From Mangrovibacter phragmitis (GTDB lineage Bacteria; Pseudomonadota; Gammaproteobacteria; Enterobacterales; Enterobacteriaceae), in NCBI RefSeq assembly GCF_001655675.1, contig NZ_LYRP01000001.1:248001-312000 (forward strand): a stretch of 64,000 nucleotides of DNA, given 5' to 3'. This document shows positions 57,920 through 64,000 of the stretch, one piece after another. How positions within the stretch are numbered: position 1 is the first letter of the stretch; the number at the start of each line of letters is the position of its first letter. Below the pieces are notes generated by a model, which worked only from the letters and a program-made list of their open reading frames with translations, searched no databases and had not been told where the DNA came from. The position numbers and the translations under genes were made by a program.

Positions 57920-58506
57920 GTGATTCACGTTACCAGGAACGCCAACAACGCGTTAAAGAAAAAGTGGATGCCCGTGTTGCAGCCGCACAGTCAGTTCGGG
58001 GTATTGTTATGGTTTTCACTGGCAATGGTAAAGGGAAAACAACTGCCGCATTCGGTACAGCAACACGGGCTGTCGGGCATGGCAAAAAAGTGGGCGTTAT
58101 TCAGTTTATTAAGGGACAGTGGCCGAACGGTGAGCGCAATCTCCTGGAGCCACACGGTGTAGAATTTCAGGTAATGGCAACAGGGTTTACCTGGGAAACA
58201 CAGAATAAGGAAACGGATACACAAGCCTGCCTGGAAGTCTGGGTGCATGCTGAACGAATGCTGGCAGATGCGGCACTGGACCTCGTCGTACTGGATGAAC
58301 TGACCTATATGGTGGCTTACGACTATTTACCTCTTGAGCGCGTGATGCAGGCTTTACAACAACGCCCTGAGCACCAAAGTGTTATCATTACAGGCCGGGG
58401 TTGCCACCGGGATATTCTGGAATATGCTGACACGGTTAGTGAGTTACGCCCGGTGAAACATGCATTTGATGCCGGGATTAAGGCACAACTGGGGATTGAT
58501 TACTAA
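57916..58506 (+). CDS. btuR: Cob(I)yrinic acid a,c-diamide adenosyltransferase BtuR
   Basis: A 196-residue CobA/BtuR-type enzyme attaching the adenosyl group of ATP to cob(I)alamin, making coenzyme B12. P-loop GNGKGKTT at 36-43, QFIKGQWPNGERNLLE and VVLDELTYMVAYDYLP in the active site, and VIITGRGCHRDILEYADTVSEL. Length equals E. coli BtuR. ATGA overlap with yciK. Confidence 0.96.
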   Translation: MSDSRYQERQQRVKEKVDARVAAAQSVRGIVMVFTGNGKGKTTAAFGTATRAVGHGKKVGVIQFIKGQWPNGERNLLEPHGVEFQVMATGFTWETQNKETDTQACLEVWVHAERMLADAALDLVVLDELTYMVAYDYLPLERVMQALQQRPEHQSVIITGRGCHRDILEYADTVSELRPVKHAFDAGIKAQLGIDY

Positions 58507-58850
58507 GCCCGGAGTTACACCTTTATACCTGGTGATCACAGGCAGTGCCATATGCACTACCTGTGGTTTGTGGTATCTGCACGACCAGGCCAACACGGGC
58601 TTCAACTGTATGCGGAGACAGCCTTTTCTCTGCCCTGCCATCTCTGTGCATGTCTGGTATCTTCCTAATTCACGGAAGTTTTTACACCACATGCCTGTTA
58701 GCTCCGCAACGACTATAAATACCTGAACAAAGTTATTCGGTAATTAACACCCAAACTCAAGATGCAATAACAAAGATAATTCCGTACAAAGTGCCCGGCG
58801 GTTTATTAACAACATAAATGCAAATATTTAGTTTGATATAACTGTGCAAC
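58507..58850. other. Intergenic region btuR-rluB
   Basis: 344 bases between the convergent ends of btuR and rluB. I see no gene, no insertion-sequence ends and no clear btuR terminator; frames here lack ribosome sites. Confidence 0.45.
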
Positions 58851-58881
58851 AAAAAACGCGCCCCTGTAACCCAGCGGCGCG
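58851..58881 (-). terminator. Terminator after rluB
   Basis: On the minus strand a CGCGCC/GGCGCG 6-bp stem followed by six T, 20 bases after the rluB stop. Confidence 0.85.
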
Positions 58882-58900
58882 CCTTGAGAACAACCAGCGA

Positions 58901-59764
58901 TTAACGGGAGGTATTGTTACGGCGACCGCCAGTCTGGCTGTGGCGCTTAACAGCGCGACGAATCTGGTTAGCTTTAGTGCGCCGGCGGTCTTTTTCCACC
59001 GCCACCCTGGTTTCCGTTTCAGCGGGTAATTCCACTAGCTGGCGCAAATAGTTAGTTTGCTTCAGATCCAGTTCAACCCAGCCCCCACGCGGCAACTGTT
59101 TCGGCAATGGAATATCGCCGTAACGCACACGAATCAGGCGGCTGACCTGCACCCCCACGGCTTCCCACAAGCGGCGCACTTCACGGTTACGCCCTTCAGT
59201 CAGCGTTACATTGTACCACTGGTTCATGCCTTCACCGCCGGTGAAACGCAGGGTTTTAAAGGCTGCCGGGCCATCTTCCAGTTGAACACCGCGTTGTAAA
59301 TCGCGTAACTTGCTGTCGTCTACCTGCCCAAATACCCTGACAGCATATTCACGCTCAACTTCACGGCTGGGGTGCATCAAACGGTTTGCCAGTTCACCAT
59401 CTGTTGTGAACAACAACAAACCACAAGTATTCACATCCAGACGCCCTACCGCAATCCAGCGCGCACCACGTAACTTTGGCAACCGGTCAAAAACAGTAGG
59501 ACGGCCTTCAGGGTCACTGCGAGTACACAGTTCGCCTTCCGGTTTGTAATACGCCAGAACCCGGCAAATTTGTTGTGCGGATTCACGCAAAGAAACAAGA
59601 TGCCCGTCGATGCGGACTTTCAATGCCAGGCTTACTTCAACACGGTCGCCCAGCGTGGCGATTTTACCGTCCACACTGACACGTCCTGCGGCAATCATGC
59701 CTTCAATTTCACGACGTGAGCCATGGCCCGCGTTCGCCAAAACTTTTTGTAACTTTTCGCTCAT
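58901..59764 (-). CDS. rluB: 23S rRNA pseudouridine(2605) synthase RluB
   Basis: A 287-residue RsuA-family pseudouridine synthase modifying U2605 of 23S rRNA. N-terminal S4 domain ([33 protein letters not shown]), catalytic Asp110 in [16 protein letters not shown], and a basic C-terminal tail ([27 protein letters not shown]) as in E. coli RluB (291). Good start ATG at 59764. Confidence 0.95.
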   Translation of the reverse strand: MSEKLQKVLANAGHGSRREIEGMIAAGRVSVDGKIATLGDRVEVSLALKVRIDGHLVSLRESAQQICRVLAYYKPEGELCTRSDPEGRPTVFDRLPKLRGARWIAVGRLDVNTCGLLLFTTDGELANRLMHPSREVEREYAVRVFGQVDDSKLRDLQRGVQLEDGPAAFKTLRFTGGEGMNQWYNVTLTEGRNREVRRLWEAVGVQVSRLIRVRYGDIPLPKQLPRGGWVELDLKQTNYLRQLVELPAETETRVAVEKDRRRTKANQIRRAVKRHSQTGGRRNNTSR

Positions 59765-59877
59765 GGAGCTTCCTCGGGTGTCGCCTTCCCAGGCGTCTTT
59801 GATACCTGCAAACGCCTTACGCTATTTAATTGAGCTTAACGTAAGGCTGTTAAATTTGTCTGGAATATGTTTTGGCA

Positions 59878-59907
59878 ATAAAAAAGCCACACATTCACCA
59901 TTGTGGC
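59878..59907 (-). terminator. Terminator after yciO
   Basis: Minus-strand GCCACA/TGTGGC stem with a 10-base loop followed by TTTTTTATT, 95 bases beyond the yciO stop. It probably ends the rnm-yciO transcript. Confidence 0.8.
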
Positions 59908-60001
59908 CGCACATAGTACACGAAATTGTTGCCAAAAGCTTATGCCATAATACCCATGTTGTATAAGCGGTTATGTCTGTGCATATCAGGTTAAGCCGGG
60001 T

Positions 60002-60622
60002 TTATTGAAACGGGCGAACATCTCCGACCCCTTCCCGGATAACAACCGGAGTATCATCAGTGAGATCAATCACAGTGGTCGGATGCTGGCCGAGATAACC
60101 GCCATGAATAATCAAATCTACCTGTTTTTCCAGTCTGTCTTTAATTTCATCGGGGTCTGACTCAGTAAATTCACTGCCAGGCAGCATCAGCGAGGTAGAC
60201 AGCATAGGTTCATTCAGTGCACCCAGTAACTCAATAGCAATAGGGTTGGATGGCACCCTCAGGCCAATGGTTTTGCGTTTTTCTTGCAACAAACGCCGGG
60301 GTACATCTTTGGTGCCTTTAAGAATGAATGTGTAGTTGCCCGGAGTATTGTTTTTTATCAACCGAAAAGCCACGTTATCGACAAACGCGTATGTAGATAA
60401 TTCCGACAGGTCCCGGCACATCAGGGTGAAGTTATGCCCTGAAGGTAACTGACGAATCCGGCAAATTCGTTCCATGGCATTTTTATCTTCCAACTGGCAA
60501 CCCAAAGCATAACCAGAGTCTGTGGGATAAACGATAACACCGCCCTTTCTGATAATCTCGACGGCCTGATTGATTAACCGCAATTGCGGGTTTTCCGGAT
60601 GGATATAGAAAAACTGACTCAT
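60002..60622 (-). CDS. yciO: YciO, Sua5/YrdC-family protein
   Basis: A 206-residue paralogue of the threonylcarbamoyl-AMP synthase fold. VYPTDSGYALGCQLEDKNAMERICRIRQL is the nucleotide-binding signature; FTLMCRDLSELSTYA and RVPSNPIAIELL also fit. YciO has weak TC-AMP synthase activity in vitro in E. coli, with its true role open. Its ATG overlaps the rnm stop by 4 bp. Confidence 0.94.
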   Translation of the reverse strand: MSQFFYIHPENPQLRLINQAVEIIRKGGVIVYPTDSGYALGCQLEDKNAMERICRIRQLPSGHNFTLMCRDLSELSTYAFVDNVAFRLIKNNTPGNYTFILKGTKDVPRRLLQEKRKTIGLRVPSNPIAIELLGALNEPMLSTSLMLPGSEFTESDPDEIKDRLEKQVDLIIHGGYLGQHPTTVIDLTDDTPVVIREGVGDVRPFQ

Positions 60623-61497
60623 ACCTCATTTACTCCTTCATTGGCACCACTCCAGCCTGCCCAAACCGGCGTTACACCTGCGGGCAGCCACAGTTTCCGC
60701 CCTAACTCTATCCATGCACAAGGTTGATGAAAGTCGGAGCCTTGTGAGGCGAGTAAATCAAACTGGATAGCCAGTTCGGCCAGTTGCTTGCGTTCCTGTG
60801 GAGCCTGTTGGCATTGTGCCACTTCCATCCCGTCGCCACCTGCAGCGTGAAATTGCGCCAGTAAACGCTTCAACCACTTCATAGATAGCCGGTAGCGGCC
60901 TGGATGGGCTAATACCGCCTGCCCGCCAGAATGGTGAATCACATCAATAGCTTGTTCTATTGTACACCACTGTGGTGGGACATACCCGGTTTTCCCGCGT
61001 GCAAGATACTTTTTAAACACATCATTATGAGTACGGGCGACCCCACTTTCGACGAGAAAACGTGCAAAGTGGCCACGGGTCACTGCGCCGTCTCCAGCCA
61101 GGCGTCGGGCGCCAGCCAAAGCACCAGGAATATGATTTTTCTCAAGACGCCCGGCAATCATTTCTGCCCGCTGGTTGCGCCGTTCACTTTGTTGAGCAAG
61201 AAATGCCATTAACTCTGGTGACTGGATATCAATACCCAGCCCCACAATATGGATCTCGTGGTTTTCCCACACCGTTGATATCTCTACACCAGCAATAAGC
61301 TGTAGATCCAAACCGGCATTGGCAATCGCCTGGCGTGCAACCGGGATCCCATTAATCGTGTCATGATCGGTTATTGCCAGCGTTCCTACGCGCATTTCGC
61401 TTGCCCGTAATACCAGCTCAGCCGGTGTTAATAATCCATCTGAAGCCGTGGTATGGCTGTGGAGATCATAAATATTGGCGTAGTTTGATTCTTGCAA
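60619..61497 (-). CDS. rnm: 5'-3' exoribonuclease RNase AM (YciV/TrpH), PHP family
   Basis: A 292-residue PHP-domain metal phosphoesterase. Metal ligands in DLHSHTTASDGLLTP, AITDHDTINGI, GVEISTVWENHEIHIVGLG, VLAHPGRY and SQGSDFHQPCAW. In E. coli the enzyme matures 5' ends of 5S/16S/23S rRNA and degrades small oligonucleotides including pAp. Opposite to the trp operon, with 75 bases between its start and the trp -35. Confidence 0.94.
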   Translation of the reverse strand: MQESNYANIYDLHSHTTASDGLLTPAELVLRASEMRVGTLAITDHDTINGIPVARQAIANAGLDLQLIAGVEISTVWENHEIHIVGLGIDIQSPELMAFLAQQSERRNQRAEMIAGRLEKNHIPGALAGARRLAGDGAVTRGHFARFLVESGVARTHNDVFKKYLARGKTGYVPPQWCTIEQAIDVIHHSGGQAVLAHPGRYRLSMKWLKRLLAQFHAAGGDGMEVAQCQQAPQERKQLAELAIQFDLLASQGSDFHQPCAWIELGRKLWLPAGVTPVWAGWSGANEGVNEV

Positions 61498-61572
61498 GTG
61501 TGCTCCCTGTCCCCAGTCGTGCTTGTATGTCGGGCATCATACCGATTTCCTGACAATAATAAAAAATGATGC

Positions 61573-61604
61573 TTGACTTTCTCCTGATGAACCAGTTAAC
61601 TAGT
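61573..61604 (+). promoter_or_regulatory. trp operon promoter and TrpR operator
   Basis: -35 TTGACT (61573-61578), 17-base spacer, -10 TTAACT (61596-61601). The -10 is inside the near-palindrome ACCAGTTAACTAGT (61591-61604), one base from the E. coli operator core ACTAGTTAACTAGT, and is followed by ACGCAAGTTCAC as in E. coli. Confidence 0.93.
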
Positions 61605-61632
61605 ACGCAAGTTCACTGATGAGGTATCTGCG

Positions 61633-61680
61633 ATGACACAGCTCATTTCCAACAACAGCAAATGGTGGCGCACTTCCTGA
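61633..61680 (+). CDS. trpL: trp operon leader peptide
   Basis: A 15-residue peptide, MTQLISNNSKWWRTS, with tandem Trp codons at 11-12. Only the WWRTS end is shared with E. coli and Salmonella leaders. GAGG lies 9 bases before the ATG. Ribosome stalling at the Trp codons when charged tRNA-Trp is scarce lets the antiterminator form and transcription continue. Confidence 0.93.
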   Translation: MTQLISNNSKWWRTS

Positions 61681-61727
61681 TAACGGGCGGTGTAATACAG
61701 TTTGCTTCTGGCAAAACAGATACCACA

Positions 61728-61752
61728 GCCCGCACTAAGCGGGTTTTTTTTT
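61728..61752 (+). terminator. trp attenuator (intrinsic terminator)
   Basis: CCCGC-actaa-GCGGG hairpin followed by nine T, 48 bases after the leader stop and 24 bases before trpE. Corresponds to the 3:4 hairpin of the E. coli trp leader, AGCCCGC...GCGGGCT. Confidence 0.93.
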
Positions 61753-61775
61753 GAACAAAATAATGAGAACGCACC

Positions 61776-63338
61776 ATGCAAACAACCAAACCAGCTTTAA
61801 CACTTCTCGCTCAGGAAGGACCATATCGTGATAACCCGACCGCACTGTTTCACCAAATCTGCGGCGCCCGGCCTTCTTCTCTGTTACTTGAATCGGCAGA
61901 TATTGCCAGCAAGAACGATTTAAAAAGCCTGCTGCTTGTCGACAGTGCCTTGCGCATCACTGCCTTCGAAAACGTGGTGACCATTAAAGCGTTATCAGCC
62001 AATGGCTGTGCATTATTACCCTTACTGGATAAAGCGTTACCAGCGGAAGTAGAGTCGGTAGCGCACCCTGACGGGCGTGAATTGCGTTTTCCTGAAGTCA
62101 CCGCTGTGATGGATGAAGATGCCCGTCTGAAAGCATTATCTGTATTTGATGCGTTGCGCCTGATGCTGACACTGGTAAGTGTCCCACAAGATGAGCGCGA
62201 AGCCATGTTCTTTGGTGGTTTGTTTGCTTATGACCTGGTTGCCGGATTCGAAAATCTTCCGCATCTGCGCCAGGACCAACGCTGCCCCGACTACTGTTTT
62301 TACCTGGCGGAAACACTTCTGGTTATCGATCACCAAAAGAAATCAACGCGTATTCAGGCGAGCCTGTTTACTGACTCTGCGGCTGAACACCAACGGCTCA
62401 CTCAACGCATCAGCCAGTTACAAAAACAGATGCAGGAAGCGCCACCTGCCGTACCGGTACAAAAAATCGAGTCCATGGAATTGAGTTGTAACCAGAGTGA
62501 CGAAGCCTATGGTGCGGTAGTGAGCCAAATGCAGCAGGCGATTCGGGCTGGGGAAATCTTCCAGGTTGTTCCCTCGCGCCGCTTCACACTGCCTTGCCCT
62601 TCTTCACTGGCGGCATATCAGACACTGAAGAAAAGTAACCCCAGCCCTTATATGTTCTTTATGCAGGATGAGGATTTCACACTGTTTGGTGCCTCACCTG
62701 AAAGCTCCCTCAAATACGACGCGACTGACCGTCAGATTGAAATCTACCCCATTGCTGGTACCCGCCCCAGAGGGCGCAAAGCCGATGGCTCGCTGGATAA
62801 TGATCTGGACAGCCGTATTGAGCTGGAAATGCGCACTGATCATAAAGAGCTGTCCGAGCACCTGATGCTGGTTGACCTTGCCCGTAACGATCTGGCCCGG
62901 ATTTGTACTCCAGGGTCTCGCTATGTGGCTGACCTGACAAAAGTTGACCGCTATTCCTTTGTTATGCATCTGGTTTCCCGAGTCGTTGGCGAGTTGCGAG
63001 AAGATTTAGATGTGCTGCATGCCTATCGCGCCTGTATGAATATGGGGACACTGAGTGGCGCCCCAAAAGTACGCGCGATGCAATTAATTGCCGATGCCGA
63101 AGGCACCCGCCGAGGCAGCTATGGTGGTGCAGTTGGGTATTTCACCGCACACGGCGATCTTGATACCTGTATTGTGATTCGTTCCGCCTGGGTCGAAGAC
63201 GGAATTGCTACCGTGCAGGCTGGTGCTGGTGTGGTGCTTGATTCCATTCCGCAATCTGAAGCCGATGAAACTCGTAATAAGGCACGCGCGGTGTTGCGCG
63301 CCATTGCTGCCGCACACCAGGCGAAGGAGATGTTCTGA
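61776..63338 (+). CDS. trpE: Anthranilate synthase component I
   Basis: A 520-residue enzyme converting chorismate plus ammonia to anthranilate, same length as E. coli TrpE. Tryptophan feedback-site LLES at 37-40; chorismate-site motifs [50 protein letters not shown] and [21 protein letters not shown]. The stop overlaps the trpG ATG (TGATG), ensuring equal production of the two subunits. Confidence 0.97.
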   Translation: MQTTKPALTLLAQEGPYRDNPTALFHQICGARPSSLLLESADIASKNDLKSLLLVDSALRITAFENVVTIKALSANGCALLPLLDKALPAEVESVAHPDGRELRFPEVTAVMDEDARLKALSVFDALRLMLTLVSVPQDEREAMFFGGLFAYDLVAGFENLPHLRQDQRCPDYCFYLAETLLVIDHQKKSTRIQASLFTDSAAEHQRLTQRISQLQKQMQEAPPAVPVQKIESMELSCNQSDEAYGAVVSQMQQAIRAGEIFQVVPSRRFTLPCPSSLAAYQTLKKSNPSPYMFFMQDEDFTLFGASPESSLKYDATDRQIEIYPIAGTRPRGRKADGSLDNDLDSRIELEMRTDHKELSEHLMLVDLARNDLARICTPGSRYVADLTKVDRYSFVMHLVSRVVGELREDLDVLHAYRACMNMGTLSGAPKVRAMQLIADAEGTRRGSYGGAVGYFTAHGDLDTCIVIRSAWVEDGIATVQAGAGVVLDSIPQSEADETRNKARAVLRAIAAAHQAKEMF

Positions 63339-63919
63339 TGGCCGATATCTTACTACTTGATAACGTTGATTCATTTACCTACAACCTGGTTGACCAGTTG
63401 CGTGCCAACGGCCATCACGTTGTGATTTACCGTAACCAGGTACCCGCTGACACGATTATCGCCCGGCTGGCTGAACTCACTAATCCGATATTAATGCTTT
63501 CACCAGGACCTGGCGCACCATCTGAAGCAGGCTGTATGCCAGAGCTGTTGCAACGGATGCGTGGTGAATTACCTATTATTGGTATCTGCCTTGGGCACCA
63601 GGCCATTGTCGAAGCTTATGGCGGCTATGTAGGCCAGGCGGGAGAAATTCTCCACGGTAAAGCCTCATCCATAGAACATGATGGTATGGCCATGTTTCAT
63701 GACCTGCCAAATCCATTGCCGGTTGCCCGTTATCACTCACTGGTCGGTAGCAAAATACCCGCTACATTGACTGTCAGCGCCAGCTATGCAGGGATGGTCA
63801 TGGCGGTGCGCCACGATACAGACCGTGTGTGCGGTTTCCAGTTTCATCCTGAATCTATTCTGACAACACAGGGCGCACGTCTGCTGGAACAGACGCTGGC
63901 CTGGGCGCTCAGCAAATAA
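63338..63919 (+). CDS. trpG: Anthranilate synthase glutaminase component (unfused TrpG)
   Basis: A 193-residue class I glutamine amidotransferase supplying ammonia to TrpE. Catalytic triad Cys84 ([11 protein letters not shown]), His170 and Glu172 ([11 protein letters not shown]), with the oxyanion PGPGAP at 56-61. It ends with TAA at 63917-63919 and a new ribosome site follows. In Escherichia, Salmonella and Klebsiella it is the N-terminal half of a fused TrpGD; here it is separate, as in Serratia, Yersinia and Erwinia. Confidence 0.97.
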   Translation: MADILLLDNVDSFTYNLVDQLRANGHHVVIYRNQVPADTIIARLAELTNPILMLSPGPGAPSEAGCMPELLQRMRGELPIIGICLGHQAIVEAYGGYVGQAGEILHGKASSIEHDGMAMFHDLPNPLPVARYHSLVGSKIPATLTVSASYAGMVMAVRHDTDRVCGFQFHPESILTTQGARLLEQTLAWALSK

Positions 63920-63930
63920 AGGAGCCTGAC

Positions 63931-64000
63931 ATGCAAACGATTCTTGAAAAACTTTTCCAGGCTCAGGTACTCAGCCAACAGGAAAGTCAGCAGTTATTCA
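63931..64000 (+). CDS. trpD: Anthranilate phosphoribosyltransferase TrpD, first codons (cut by window edge)
   Basis: ATG 63931 opens MQTILEKLFQAQVLSQQESQ and runs off the right edge. AAGGAGCC lies 4 bases before it and the trpG stop 11 bases upstream. The sequence agrees with the start of unfused TrpD proteins (ILEKLFQGQ.LS..E...LF), whose enzyme adds phosphoribosyl to anthranilate. Confidence 0.9.
   Translation, partial: MQTILEKLFQAQVLSQQESQQLF

Noticed and set aside
58460-58726. 88-residue ORF after btuR
   Set aside because: Begins inside btuR in another frame and has cysteine/proline-rich shadow composition.

Overview
The window is a chromosomal segment of a gamma-proteobacterium of the order Enterobacterales. 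Almost every gene is a close relative of an Escherichia coli gene, and long blocks keep the E. coli order: hrpA/azoR, ydbH-ynbE-ydbL/ldhA/hslJ/nifJ, zntB/fnrS, mppA/mpaA/ycjG/tpx/tyrR, ycjFX/psp/sap, fabI, rnb, rpfR/yciZ/osmB/yciH/pyrF/lapBA/pgpB/ribA/acnA/cysB/topA/yciN/sohB/yciK/btuR/rluB/yciO/rnm/trp. Two traits point away from Escherichia, Salmonella and Klebsiella. First, trpG and trpD are separate genes; they are fused in those genera. Second, a DSF synthase gene (rpfF) sits next to rpfR, as in Cronobacter, Serratia, Yersinia, Pantoea and Erwinia. I cannot name the genus.

Layout. 1-472 is the 5' end of hrpA. 520-2561 is a small inserted element with 38-bp Tn3-type inverted repeats and a 5-bp direct repeat. 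It carries an orphan type VI secretion Hcp, a DUF2778 (Tlde1-like) peptidoglycan-targeting effector with an overlapping two-helix membrane protein that is probably its immunity partner, and broken remnants of the element's own resolvase and transposase. This is the most unusual part of the window. 2.7-8.6 kb holds azoR, the YdbH-YnbE-YdbL envelope lipid-transport genes, ldhA, hslJ and a DUF333 lipoprotein. 8.9-13.7 kb holds nifJ and ttcA. 13.7-18.3 kb holds the FNR-controlled sRNA FnrS with its FNR box, a small proline-rich ORF with a near-perfect ribosome binding site, zntB, a membrane diguanylate cyclase, an unrecognised 114-residue protein and a YbdG-type mechanosensitive channel.

18.5-24.5 kb is a murein-peptide recycling group (mppA, mpaA, ycjG), then tpx and tyrR with its own TyrR box. 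24.6-35.4 kb is the phage-shock regulon (ycjF, ycjX, pspDCBA, a sigma-54 promoter with an IHF site, divergent pspF) followed by the sapABCDF ABC transporter. 35.6-41.9 kb has fabI, rnb and the DSF signalling pair rpfR/rpfF. 42.4-50.3 kb has the small genes yciZ and osmB, then yciH-pyrF, lapBA, pgpB, ribA and acnA. 50.7-55.2 kb has two very short genes (ymiA and a yciX-like gene), cysB and topA. 55.6-61.5 kb has yciN, sohB, yciK-btuR, rluB and yciO-rnm. The window ends in the trp operon: promoter/operator, leader peptide, attenuator, trpE, trpG and the first 70 bases of trpD.

The backbone is mostly housekeeping, envelope-stress and anaerobic/metabolic genes. Accessory content is essentially the Hcp/effector element, with some lineage-specific genes around 13.8-18 kb and 41-42.4 kb. 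I saw no rRNA, tRNA, CRISPR array, prophage or intact insertion sequence.
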